A stretch of DNA of 14,422 nucleotides, from contig DASYYE010000166.1 in assembly GCA_035946955.1 (NCBI GenBank), positions 1 to 14,422 of the forward strand, read 5' to 3'. The translations under genes and the position numbers were made by a program. Below the pieces are notes generated by a model, which made no database searches, was not told the origin of the DNA, and worked only from the letters and a program-made list of their open reading frames with translations. The DNA is from DASYYE01 sp035946955. Its GTDB lineage: Bacteria; Actinomycetota; Actinomycetes; Streptosporangiales; Streptosporangiaceae. Below are positions 1 to 6,304 of the stretch, piece by piece (the stretch's first letter is position 1; every line of letters begins with the position of its first letter).

Positions 1-139
1 TGTACAGCTGCCATGCGAGGTCCGCGAGCCGCCTTGGGTCGGCGGCCTCGTCGGCGGCCATCAGGTCGGTGCCCAGTGCGGTGAAGGCGTCACTGGCCAT
101 CAGTTCCGCGCCAAGCCCGTTGAAATCCTCGCTGGTCAT
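1..139 (-). CDS. Hypothetical protein, N-terminal part only
   Basis: Read on the minus strand, an ATG at 139 opens a frame that stays open to the window edge, giving 46 residues that begin MTSEDFNGLGAELMASD. A purine-rich AGAGGA lies about eight bases upstream and fits a ribosome binding site; the other nearby ATG (144) meets a stop after two codons. The visible part is acidic, has no signal peptide or membrane segment, and contains two similar blocks, LGAELMASD and LGTDLMAAD, which suggest a short helical duplication. I do not recognise the family. The remainder of the gene lies outside the window. Confidence 0.6.
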   Translation of the reverse strand, partial: MTSEDFNGLGAELMASDAFTALGTDLMAADEAADPRRLADLAWQLY

Positions 140-348
140 CGCATCCTCTGTCTGGAGTCAACCGTCGCGCTGGCCCGTCGACCATGGGCCATAACAGACT
201 CCTAACAGGAACAGTGTGACTGAGTACGTCTTCCTAACACCTAGCACATGTCGGCTGAGCGAACTCACCGGGACACGCTGTCACCGCCCACTGACAAATC
301 CCACATGGCAGCGATGCAATCGCTGACAGGATCAAACGCACCAACGGC
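140..348. other. Intergenic region without a supported gene
   Basis: This gap lies between the start of the first minus-strand gene and the stop of the small protein at 349. The heptamer CCTAACA occurs twice (201-207 and 233-239, 32 bp apart), and the first copy forms TCCT-AAC-AGGA (200-210). These could be regulatory sites for the gene starting at 139, but no convincing -10/-35 pair was found. The short plus-strand frames starting here run antisense into the neighbouring gene and do not look coding. Confidence 0.4.
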
Positions 349-576
349 TTACCGTGGGCGCCGCCGCCGTGAGCGAGTCACCGCTTCCCAGTCCTGGACT
401 GCCTTGGCGAGCGCTGCGGCGCTGTGGGCCTGAAGCACCCTCCGGTCAGCGCGTGAGCGGGCACACCACAGCACTCCGACAGGCACTATGCGCGGCACAG
501 TCCAGAACTCCCAGCGGTCGCCGTAGAGGTGGCGCAGGGCCGCGACTTGGTCGGCCATGGCAGTGCTGTGGCTCAC
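349..576 (-). CDS. Small conserved actinobacterial protein next to an anti-sigma-like ATPase
   Basis: A 75-residue protein begins with GTG at 576. Its start overlaps the stop of the upstream ATP-binding protein by four bases (GTGA), a classic sign of translational coupling. An alternative ATG at 558 (MADQVAALRHLYGDRW) is possible but has no better ribosome site. The core with W-x-F-W, VPR, WCAR and a later AHSAAALAKAV stretch resembles small proteins often found beside XRE/DUF5753 regulators in actinobacteria, which start with a leucine-rich helix and read 'W.I..VPR....WCAR'. The C-terminus is very basic (RSRRRRPR). No function is established that I know of. Context suggests an accessory partner of the ATPase or of the divergent XRE/DUF397 pair. 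Confidence 0.75.
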   Translation of the reverse strand: MSHSTAMADQVAALRHLYGDRWEFWTVPRIVPVGVLWCARSRADRRVLQAHSAAALAKAVQDWEAVTRSRRRRPR

Positions 577-1139
577 GAGGAACCCGTCACGATGGCCCAG
601 GTCACTTTCCCCGATGCCTGGGCCAGCTTGTCCACGCCCCAGTACGCGGCCAGCGCCGCCACGAGCATCAGCCCTCGGCCGCTATCGACGTCGGCGTCTG
701 GCTCCTGCAGAGTGGGCTCGGACTCGGAGCCGTCCCAGCATTCGATGACGACGCACTCACCATCACTGCGGAGCCACAGCCGCACCGGGGGCTGCCCGGG
801 GCAGTGCTTCCCTTCGAACCAGTGCCCACTGAGCCCTTCCAGCGCGGTCGCGGCAATCGCGTTGGTGACAAGCTCCGACACCAGCAAGGTCACAGTCTCC
901 GCTAATGGGGACAGGCCCCACTCCCACAGCACCGCCTTGGCGTGGCCACGGGCGCAGCCCACTGCGGGGGGCAGTGGCGCCAGTTCCAGGTAGGTCACCA
1001 GGTGGGCTGCCAGCCAGTTGGTTGCAGGGCCGGTTCCGGAGCTGCGCTCAGGGTCGTCGTTGTGGTGGTCGTGGGCCTGGACGAACCCAGGCACGGAACC
1101 GGCCCTGCCGTTCTCGGGCTGGACTGCCCGGATGATCAT
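573..1139 (-). CDS. ATP-binding protein, RsbW/anti-sigma-like histidine-kinase ATPase fold
   Basis: A 188-residue protein carries a single HATPase_c domain and no sensor or phosphoacceptor domain. An N-box-like helix (LLVSELVTNAI, about residues 85-95), a G1-like segment (CWDGSESEP) and a glycine-rich G2 loop (DSGRGLMLVAAL) occur in the usual order, followed by a C-terminal GKVTWA strand. Actinobacteria have large families of such RsbW/AbaA-like proteins; some bind sigma or anti-anti-sigma factors, but most are uncharacterised. The first 35 or so residues are a low-complexity extension before the domain. ATG at 1139 is chosen because GAGGG lies eight bases upstream. It is divergent from the XRE gene, and the next gene overlaps its stop, so the two form an operon. 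Kinase activity toward an anti-anti-sigma factor is only inference. Confidence 0.85.
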   Translation of the reverse strand: MIIRAVQPENGRAGSVPGFVQAHDHHNDDPERSSGTGPATNWLAAHLVTYLELAPLPPAVGCARGHAKAVLWEWGLSPLAETVTLLVSELVTNAIAATALEGLSGHWFEGKHCPGQPPVRLWLRSDGECVVIECWDGSESEPTLQEPDADVDSGRGLMLVAALAAYWGVDKLAQASGKVTWAIVTGSS

Positions 1140-1173
1140 CGTTTACGCCCTCGTGGTTATCGGATCGCCTGTA

Positions 1174-1201
1174 TTGACATGTATCGGTAGGCTGGTATGG
1201 C
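1174..1201 (+). promoter_or_regulatory. Candidate promoter of the XRE/DUF397 operon
   Basis: A perfect -35 hexamer TTGACA (1174-1179) is followed after 16 bp by TATGGC (1196-1201). It lies in the divergent region between the ATPase gene (start 1139, minus) and the XRE gene, about 65 bp before the chosen start. The -35 is unusually good for this GC-rich sequence; the -10 is weak. XRE regulators of this type often bind their own promoter, so the operator probably lies between about 1140 and 1265, but no clear palindrome was seen there. Confidence 0.55.
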
Positions 1202-1265
1202 GCGCTAGTGATGACTGCATTCCGTGATCCATCACATGCCATCCGTGAAAGGATGTGAAGGCGCT

Positions 1266-2075
1266 GTGAAGACAATTAAGTCAATGCCAAACCTGGTGTT
1301 CCTGGGACGGGAACTGCGTCGCGCCCGTGAAGCTGCGGGAATGAGCCAGGCTCAGCTAGCCGACACGGTGAATTACGCGCCTTCCTTTGTGTCAATGGTG
1401 GAGAGCGCCGACCGGATGCCCAAGAAGGACTTTACGGAGGCATGCGACCGGGCGCTGTCCACTGGAGGGCTCCTTACCCGGCTGCTGACGGAACTGATAG
1501 CGCGCGATGGGGCGCCGGAGTGGTTTTGGCCGTGGATAGACATCGAGCGCGAGGCGGTCTCCCTGCGTTCGTTTGAGCCGCTGGTGGTTTATGGCCTGCT
1601 GCAGGTGCCGGAGTACACCCGGGCACTGGTGCGGTCATGGGATCTTGGCCAGGACGAGGCAACAGAGCAGGCTGTCACGGCTAGGGCAGAGCGCCAGCAA
1701 GTCCTGTCCAAGGACGAACCACCGATGCTGGTGGCGGTCATGGATGAGGGGGTGCTTCGTCGGCCAGTGGGCGGGGCTGCCATCATGAGAAAGCAGCTTG
1801 ACCACCTCCTGAATGTGTCGAACCTGCCCCACATCATTATCCAGGTAGTGCCTTCGGGCACTGGCGAGTATGCGGGGCTCGCTGGCTCGTTTGTCGTCGC
1901 GGAGACTCCGGATGGCGATATGGCCTATTTGGAGACCGCGCTTTCTGGCCAGACCGTAGACCAGCCGGAACAAGTGGCGCGCATAATCAAGCGCTGGGAA
2001 GCGCTGCGCGCTGAGGCCTTGCCGCAAAGACAATCGCACCAATTGATAGAGGAAGTAGCACAGACATGGAAATGA
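1266..2075 (+). CDS. XRE-family regulator with C-terminal DUF5753 domain
   Basis: A 269-residue protein has an N-terminal helix-turn-helix (about residues 11-60; LGRELRRAREAAGMSQAQLA followed by SFVSMVESADRMP) and a long C-terminal DUF5753 region. The DUF5753 hallmarks include WFWPW, the FEPLVVYGLLQVPEYTRAL segment, ARAERQQVL, the VMDEGVLRRPVGG block and the later YLETAL. Length is typical of the WhiJ-like family. GTG at 1266 is chosen because GAAGG lies just upstream. ATG at 1284 is a plausible alternative, and the frame is open back to 1224. The gene overlaps the DUF397 gene at its 3' end. Codons such as ata, aaa, caa, ttg and gta are much more frequent here than in copA, hinting at acquisition. 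Related pairs control differentiation or have been proposed as toxin-antitoxin-like modules; the role of this one is unknown. Confidence 0.9.
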   Translation: MKTIKSMPNLVFLGRELRRAREAAGMSQAQLADTVNYAPSFVSMVESADRMPKKDFTEACDRALSTGGLLTRLLTELIARDGAPEWFWPWIDIEREAVSLRSFEPLVVYGLLQVPEYTRALVRSWDLGQDEATEQAVTARAERQQVLSKDEPPMLVAVMDEGVLRRPVGGAAIMRKQLDHLLNVSNLPHIIIQVVPSGTGEYAGLAGSFVVAETPDGDMAYLETALSGQTVDQPEQVARIIKRWEALRAEALPQRQSHQLIEEVAQTWK

Positions 2076-2242
2076 AATGGGTCAAGTCTTCATACAGTGC
2101 CAACACCGGGAACTGTGTGGAAGTGGCCCGCAACGTTCCGGGCACTATCGCCGTTCGTGATTCCAAGGACGCAGACGGCCCGGCGCTGCAATTCGCGCCT
2201 GCCGAGTGGCGGGAGTTCCTGGCGAGCGTCCACTCTTCTTAG
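2066..2242 (+). CDS. DUF397 (BldB-like) small protein
   Basis: A 58-residue protein shows the full DUF397 pattern: W-x-KSSYSANTGNCVEVA near the N-terminus, then VRDSKDADGPALQF and a C-terminal AEWREFL helix. ATG at 2066 lies inside the last codons of the XRE gene, with GAGGAAG about ten bases upstream. A second ATG at 2072 overlaps the XRE stop as ATGA and would also allow coupled translation. DUF397 proteins are small and occur almost only in actinobacteria, very often directly after an XRE/DUF5753 gene as here; BldB of Streptomyces is the known relative. Overlap and order support a functional pair in which the two proteins bind each other or act in opposition, but which of these holds is inference. 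Confidence 0.93.
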   Translation: MEMKWVKSSYSANTGNCVEVARNVPGTIAVRDSKDADGPALQFAPAEWREFLASVHSS

Positions 2243-2402
2243 CCCGGGGGCCGGGAGCGGCCAGCGTCCAGACAGACCGCCCCGGCCCTTGCAGGTGGCT
2301 CCTGCCCGCCCTGGGTGCTCGTGCGGCGTGCCAGTGGCTAGCACGGTGGCAGGCTGCCCGACAGCCGAGACAGGCAGGCGCCCCTGCCCACCTTACGACA
2401 GC

Positions 2403-2433
2403 TTGGTCACGGTTGACCAGAGTCGGCTAAGGT
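2403..2433 (+). promoter_or_regulatory. Candidate GntR promoter with internal palindromic operator
   Basis: The palindrome TGGTCA-CGGT-TGACCA (2404-2419, arms six of six) sits immediately upstream of TAAGGT (2428-2433), a typical actinobacterial -10. TTGGTC (2403-2408) could serve as a -35 with a 19-bp spacer. Start of transcription would fall near 2440, about 30 bases before the GntR start codon. A symmetric site between -35 and -10 is the expected position for autorepression. Apart from this, 2243-2471 contains no gene that I can support. Confidence 0.55.
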
Positions 2434-2471
2434 CGATTCCAGTCACCTCTGGCCGGGAACGATCATCCACA

Positions 2472-2726
2472 GTGCTGAGCGTGACTATCGACCCTGACGC
2501 GGCTACCCCACTGTGGCGGCAGTTGGCAGACCTCCTGCGAGACCAGATCGCCTCTGGGGAACTGCCAGTGGGCCGCGTCATGCCCAGCGAGGCCACGCTG
2601 ACCCAGCGCTACGGGCTGGCGCGCGGCACGGTGGTCAAGGCCCTGGACTCGCTGGAGAGTGATGGGCTGGTGGAGCGTATCCAGGGCCGCGGCACGTTCG
2701 TCCGGCAGCAGAGTGCCCCCCACTAG
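2472..2726 (+). CDS. Short GntR-family regulator, winged-helix domain only
   Basis: An 84-residue protein consists of just the GntR winged helix: PLWRQLADLLRDQIASGEL, then a GxxMPSEATLTQRYG segment, the recognition helix (ARGTVVKALDSLESDGLV) and the wing ERIQGRGTFV. GntR regulators normally continue for 40-170 residues into an effector or dimerisation domain, so this one is truncated to DNA binding or is a minimal member like those near YtrA. The start is GTG 2472; GTG 2481 is also possible. GGGA lies 13 bases upstream, so the ribosome site is weak. A candidate operator sits in its promoter, and its stop codon lies inside the loop of the terminator at 2711. It is transcribed convergently with the DUF2254 gene. 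What it senses cannot be told. Confidence 0.85.
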   Translation: MLSVTIDPDAATPLWRQLADLLRDQIASGELPVGRVMPSEATLTQRYGLARGTVVKALDSLESDGLVERIQGRGTFVRQQSAPH

Positions 2727-2743
2727 GTCAGTGGGGGGCACTC
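2711..2743. terminator. Bidirectional hairpin terminator between GntR and DUF2254 genes
   Basis: GAGTGCCCCCCAC (2711-2723) pairs perfectly with GTGGGGGGCACTC (2731-2743): a 13-bp GC-rich stem with a seven-base loop. The GntR stop codon TAG occupies the first three loop bases. There is no U-tract on either side, as is common for actinobacterial terminators. It lies between two convergent genes and can serve both. Confidence 0.85.
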
Positions 2744-2766
2744 TCGTCGGTGCGCTCAGGCCAGTC

Positions 2767-4161
2767 CTAGCGGGCCTCTGCCTGGCGGCCGTCGTCGGCG
2801 TCACGTTTGGCCATCTCGGCGTCGGCTGTCACGACGGCTTCGAAATAGCGGCGGACATCGGCCCGGTCGCCTGCTTCATGGACGGTCCGGTCCGCTGAGC
2901 GTGCGATCATCTCCGCCTGTTCGAGCAGGACTCTGCGCTGGGCCGGGCCGGAAGTGTCAGCGATGATCTTCGTGATGCTGTCGAGCTGACGGATCATCAC
3001 GGCCGGCATGCCCTCCCCGGACTGGCGGACCTTCTCGAACGACCGCTGGACCAGGCGCTCGTAGGGCGGCTGGGTGGCGATGACCCGGATGAACCCTTGC
3101 TGGTCACGGTGGACGCGGGCGGGATGCCAGTGTTTCGCGATCTTGCAGAGGTTCTCGCCGAGCCAGTCGATGCACGTCAGGGCGGTGAACGTGTCATTGA
3201 CAGCAGGGGAGAGCGCGCGGAGGCAGATCTCCACGAGCTGGTCGATGCCGAACGACACGTCCTGGGTGAGTGTGCGGTAGGGCCCCGTGACATGGGCGCG
3301 GCCGAGTGCCGTCGCCACAGCGGGCACGGCCTCCGGCGGCAATACCTGGCCCAGTGGGTGTCCCTGCACCAAGAAGTGGCCCGGCCGGTAGTCGATGCTG
3401 ATCACCGCGCCTGCCTCGGTGGCCATCGCGACCAGCACGTTGTGCTTGATGAACTGCAGGTAGCCGCTGGCCGGGGCGCGGATGACGCCGCCGTTGGACT
3501 CCATGGCGGCCAGCAGTTCGGTCACTGATGGGCCCTGCATGCCTGAGTCAGCGAGCCGTGCGGCCTGGCCGTCGCCCCCCTGGGTCTGGATCGCCTCGGT
3601 GAGGTCACGGGCGATGCTCGCGACCACCTGGGGGAGCTGGATCGACGTGGCGGTGTGGTGGATGAAGTAGATGAGGATGCCCAGGTCGGCCACCATGAGC
3701 GCGATCGAGACCGTGACCCCCAGGTGGGGGACGAAGATGCCGCGTGGGCCGGGACTGATCGAGACGAGCACCAGCACCGCGTAGACGAACGTCCCCACGA
3801 ACGTGCCGAGGGTGAGCTGTGTGCCCCGGTCGCGGATGAAGTTGCGCAGCATGCGCGGGCCGAACTGGGTCGTGGCCAGTGTCAGGGTCACCAGGATGAT
3901 CGAGAACACGACGCCCACGACCGTGATGACGGCTGCGGCGATGGTCGTGAGGATCAGGCTGGCGGCGTCGGCGGACCCGCCGACCACCCACGTGGGCAGG
4001 GTGATGCTGCGGTTGTAGGCGGCACGGTCAACCGTGAGCGTCCCCGCGAACAGGCAGATCGCGGCGATGACCTCGACGCCTGGCACGAACCAGAGGCTGG
4101 TCCGCAGCACTTCCCTGCGCCAGTGGTAGCTGAGCCCCGATGGCCAGGCAATGCGCGCCAT
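2767..4161 (-). CDS. DUF2254 family membrane protein
   Basis: A 464-residue protein has an N-terminal membrane half with about four helices: residues 20-41, 63-98, 115-135 and 147-167. A soluble C-terminal half follows. The segment FSIILVTLTLATTQFGPRMLRNFIRDRGTQ, approximated here by its ends FSIILVTLTL and RMLRNFIRD, is the DUF2254 signature, as is the later SFGIDQLVEICLRALSPAVND-type block that reads DVSFGIDQLVEICLRAL then SPAVNDTFTA. Length is normal for the family. ATG at 4161 has AGGGGGG seven bases upstream. The family is widespread but has no assigned biochemical function; transport or envelope roles are speculation. It is a single-gene unit, ended by the hairpin at 2711-2743. Confidence 0.92.
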   Translation of the reverse strand: MARIAWPSGLSYHWRREVLRTSLWFVPGVEVIAAICLFAGTLTVDRAAYNRSITLPTWVVGGSADAASLILTTIAAAVITVVGVVFSIILVTLTLATTQFGPRMLRNFIRDRGTQLTLGTFVGTFVYAVLVLVSISPGPRGIFVPHLGVTVSIALMVADLGILIYFIHHTATSIQLPQVVASIARDLTEAIQTQGGDGQAARLADSGMQGPSVTELLAAMESNGGVIRAPASGYLQFIKHNVLVAMATEAGAVISIDYRPGHFLVQGHPLGQVLPPEAVPAVATALGRAHVTGPYRTLTQDVSFGIDQLVEICLRALSPAVNDTFTALTCIDWLGENLCKIAKHWHPARVHRDQQGFIRVIATQPPYERLVQRSFEKVRQSGEGMPAVMIRQLDSITKIIADTSGPAQRRVLLEQAEMIARSADRTVHEAGDRADVRRYFEAVVTADAEMAKRDADDGRQAEAR

Positions 4162-4221
4162 GGTGAGCCCCCCTGTCCACGAGTCCGCATGCCGACCAGA
4201 CTTCCCGGCTCACCAGGGCTA

Positions 4222-4251
4222 ATGATATTGGCCCAGCCCATGCATTGGCAG
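4222..4251 (-). promoter_or_regulatory. Candidate promoter of the DUF2254 gene
   Basis: On the minus strand CTGCCA (4251-4246) and TATCAT (4227-4222) are separated by 18 bp, matching the -35 consensus at four and the -10 consensus at five of six positions. The expected start of transcription, near 4215, leaves an untranslated leader of about 55 bases before the ATG at 4161. No regulator site was recognised. Confidence 0.45.
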
Positions 4252-4291
4252 CGGCTGTGGACTGTGTACCAGCTAGCGGATGAGGTACCTG

Positions 4292-4546
4292 CTACTGGTC
4301 GGGGTCTTGGGAAGCTCCGGCGTGCCCGGCGCGGGATGAGCGGACACCGGGTCTGCCGTGGCAGCATTTGGTGGGGTGGTGCGGGGCCGAGGCGGCGCTG
4401 GCGGGCCGGGTGACCCCGGTGAGGCTTGCTGTGACCAGCCCCAGGGTGAGCAGGGCGGCGACTGCCCCGGCCTCTCCCCACAGGTGCTTTCGAGTGTGCC
4501 GCCTGCGGCGCATCGCGCCCACGTGCATGGCGGTGCCTCTGTGCAT
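4292..4546 (-). CDS. Probable small secreted protein (signal peptide plus short cysteine-pair tail)
   Basis: An 84-residue frame on the minus strand begins at ATG 4546, with AGGGG seven bases upstream, a convincing ribosome site. The product has a strongly basic n-region (MRRRRHTRKHLW), a hydrophobic core (AGAVAALLTLGLVTASLTGV, about residues 27-46) and a c-region ending ASAASA, i.e. a standard Sec signal peptide. The mature part would be only about 30 residues, with HH, a CC pair followed by H, and many R/G/S residues. ATGs at 4528 and 4513 are later alternatives. I do not recognise the tail. It could be a small exported metal- or redox-active peptide, a fragment of a longer lost protein, or a chance frame. 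The signal peptide and ribosome site together argue against chance. Confidence 0.45.
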   Translation of the reverse strand: MHRGTAMHVGAMRRRRHTRKHLWGEAGAVAALLTLGLVTASLTGVTRPASAASAPHHPTKCCHGRPGVRSSRAGHAGASQDPDQ

Positions 4547-4907
4547 CTCGGTGCCCCTAGTCAACGTCGCGGGTGTGTTGAGGGGTTGGCCCCGTTGGGC
4601 GGATGACTCGCGCGAGCCTATCGGCGCGCGACTCACATGTCGCTGGAATCCCAAGACTTGGCATGGACCGCACAATGCCGGGCGAACCCAACGCGCAGCC
4701 CGGGGGTTCGGCGGTGTGCCCGGCCTTAGTAGGGGAGGAAACAGATCCCGGCATGGTCGTTGAAGTTGTCGCACGAGCCCGCTCGCAGCCCGGGTGCCTG
4801 GTCGTGGCCTGTGGGCGGGTGTTCCAGGCGGCCCGGAGTGGGTGGGGTGTGGTGGCTGGGTAGCGCTGTGCCAGTGGGACCAAGCCGGCCGAGACCATTG
4901 GCACAAC
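4547..4907. other. Non-coding region with one imperfect hairpin
   Basis: I see no convincing gene here; all frames have poor codon bias and no ribosome site. An inverted repeat GACTCGCGCG (4605-4614) / CGCGCGACTC (4625-4634) pairs at nine of ten positions around a ten-base loop. It lies upstream of the secreted-protein start (minus strand) and could be a terminator or leader structure. The rest may be decayed coding sequence, which cannot be judged from the window. Confidence 0.4.
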
Positions 4908-4937
4908 TTGACGCAACTAGGACAGTGGCCTCAGAAT
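4908..4937 (+). promoter_or_regulatory. Candidate promoter upstream of the lacI leader
   Basis: TTGACG (4908-4913) and CAGAAT (4932-4937) are separated by 18 bp and match the -35 and -10 consensus at five and four of six positions. The predicted start near 4944 lies inside the LacI-type palindrome at 4943-4956, which is the geometry of a directly repressible promoter. Confidence 0.6.
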
Positions 4938-4942
4938 CGCCA

Positions 4943-4956
4943 TGACAACGTTGTCA
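4943..4956. promoter_or_regulatory. LacI-family operator, perfect 14-bp palindrome
   Basis: TGACAACGTTGTCA is a perfect palindrome with the central CG typical of LacI/GalR-family operators. It overlaps the predicted start of transcription of the promoter at 4908-4937 and lies about 255 bp upstream of the LacI-family gene. Binding by that regulator is a strong inference from proximity and site type, not shown directly. Confidence 0.8.
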
Positions 4957-4996
4957 AAATTGTGGGCCCTCACCCCGGGCAGAGGAGACGTCGGGC

Positions 4997-5026
4997 GTGC
5001 ACGACTTCGCTATCGGGCAGGGATGA
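4997..5026 (+). CDS. Nine-codon leader ORF with strong ribosome site
   Basis: GTG at 4997 opens a frame encoding VHDFAIGQG before TGA at 5024-5026. AGAGGAG (4981-4987) lies nine bases upstream and is a better ribosome site than many of those used by true genes here. It sits between the LacI-type operator and a perfect hairpin starting 15 bases after the stop codon. It could be a translated leader peptide, or the stub of a deleted operon gene whose promoter, start and terminator remain. It is too short for composition evidence, so reality of translation is uncertain. Confidence 0.35.
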   Translation: MHDFAIGQG

Positions 5027-5041
5027 GCCCGGGCTAGAGAC

Positions 5042-5079
5042 GAACGGCTGGCGCTTGGCCGAGCAAGCGCCAGCCGTTC
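5042..5079 (+). terminator. Perfect 16-bp hairpin, terminator or attenuator before lacI
   Basis: GAACGGCTGGCGCTTG (5042-5057) pairs perfectly with CAAGCGCCAGCCGTTC (5064-5079) around a six-base loop. No U-tract follows. It would end a transcript of about 135 nt from the promoter at 4908, or attenuate read-through into lacI. A weaker hairpin, ACGGCC-GGCCG-GGCCGT (5166-5182), lies just before the lacI ribosome site. Confidence 0.75.
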
Positions 5080-5211
5080 ACCTTCTGACCCACAGGCCAC
5101 TGCCCGTGCTTGGACCGCGGGGCGCAGCCACCACAACCACGCAGACCTGGCACGGCCCACGGTTGACGGCCGGCCGGGCCGTGCGCCCGCCGAACCCGGA
5201 ACGGGAGACAG

Positions 5212-6294
5212 ATGCCCACCGATGAGCAGCCCGGGGTGGACCAGGCCGCGCCCAACGGCGCGGGGCGCGGCCCAGGGGGCCGTAGCCGCCCCAGGATGGA
5301 GGACGTGGCCGCGCATGCGGGGGTCGCCCTCAAGACCGTCTCACGCGTGGTCAATGGTGAGCCCGGGGTGACGCAACGTACGGCCGAACGGGTGCACGCT
5401 GCTATCGACCAGCTTGGCTTCAGGCGCAATGACAGTGCCCGTGTCCTGCGCAAGGGCCAGACCGCATCAATCGGCCTGATCATGGAGGACATCGGCAACC
5501 CGTTCTACTCGGCGCTCTCACGCGCAGTGGAGGACGTGGCGCGTGAGCACGGCCACCTGCTGTTCACCGGGTCGAGCGACGAGGACCCGGTGCGCGAGCG
5601 CGAGCTGGCCCTCTCGTTCTGCGCCCGCCGGGTCGATGGGCTCATCGTCATCCCCACCTCCCACGACCACACCTACCTGCTCCCCGAGATCTCGGCGGGC
5701 ACCGCCATGGTCTTCGTGGACCGCCCAGCCTGTTTGATCGAGGCCGACACGGTGCTCAGCGACAATGTTGGTGGCGCCCGGGAAGCCGTTGACCACCTGA
5801 TCCGCCATGGCCACCAGCGGGTCGGGTTCATCGGCGACTCCCCGCGGGTTGCCACCGCGGTGGCTCGCCTCCGCGGCTACCGGGAGGCCATGGCCGCCGC
5901 CAGGCTGGGCGTAGACGACACATGGGTCGCGCTGTCGTCTCCGACCGATAAGGCCGTCCGGCTGGCGTTGTGCCAGATGCTCACTGGGCCAGCGCCCATT
6001 ACCGCACTGTTCTGCGGCAACAACCGGGTCTCCGTGCTGGCGCTGCGCGAGCTGGGGGCGTCAGGTATCAGCCTGGCGTTCGTGGGTTTCGACGACTTCG
6101 AACTGGCCGACCTGCTCCGCCCCGGCATCACCGTGGTGGCCCAGGACGTCGCGAGGCTCGGCCGGGTAGCAGCAGAACTCCTCTTCCGGCGGCTGGCCGG
6201 GCACTGTGGCCCGGCCGAACACATCAATGTCGGCACCAGGCTCGTCCAGCGAGGCTCTGGCGAACTCCCGCCAACCCGCATCGTCGGCCCATGA
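5212..6294 (+). CDS. LacI/GalR-family transcriptional regulator
   Basis: A 360-residue protein has the usual two-part LacI layout. After a 25-residue glycine/proline-rich extension comes the DNA-binding headpiece (about residues 28-75): RMEDVAAHAGVALKTVSRVVNG, given here by its ends RMEDVAAHAG and LKTVSRVVNGEPGVT, with a hinge NDSARVLR that contains the leucine used for minor-groove insertion. The rest is the periplasmic-binding-protein-like effector domain, starting with TASIGLIMEDIGNPFYS and containing DGLIVIP, VGFIGD, ITALFCGNN and the FVGFDDFELADLL segment. ATG 5212 follows GGGAG at five bases. The recognition helix pair L-K differs from E. coli LacI (Y-Q), and I cannot derive the effector, probably a sugar. 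No sugar-transport or catabolic genes are adjacent, so its only visible local target is the operator at 4943. Confidence 0.95.
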   Translation: MPTDEQPGVDQAAPNGAGRGPGGRSRPRMEDVAAHAGVALKTVSRVVNGEPGVTQRTAERVHAAIDQLGFRRNDSARVLRKGQTASIGLIMEDIGNPFYSALSRAVEDVAREHGHLLFTGSSDEDPVRERELALSFCARRVDGLIVIPTSHDHTYLLPEISAGTAMVFVDRPACLIEADTVLSDNVGGAREAVDHLIRHGHQRVGFIGDSPRVATAVARLRGYREAMAAARLGVDDTWVALSSPTDKAVRLALCQMLTGPAPITALFCGNNRVSVLALRELGASGISLAFVGFDDFELADLLRPGITVVAQDVARLGRVAAELLFRRLAGHCGPAEHINVGTRLVQRGSGELPPTRIVGP

Positions 6295-6304
6295 CGGTCG
6301 GCTT

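Noticed and set aside
354..905. Long plus-strand open frame over the ATPase locus
   Set aside because: It is antisense to two genes with clear family motifs, lacks a ribosome site, and its composition (R, G, P, S, H rich) is that of a shadow frame in GC-rich DNA.
2243..2471. N-terminal extension of the GntR protein (frame open from 2097)
   Set aside because: The upstream part overlaps the DUF397 gene in another frame and does not resemble a GntR or effector domain; the promoter-like signals at 2403-2433 argue for a start after them.
3655..4413. Plus-strand frame rich in D, E, R and H opposite the DUF2254 gene
   Set aside because: It is the reverse-frame shadow of transmembrane-coding sequence; the minus-strand product has coherent membrane helices and a ribosome site.
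4603..4863. Possible 86-residue protein in the non-coding region before lacI
   Set aside because: No ribosome site, weak third-position bias and no recognisable features.
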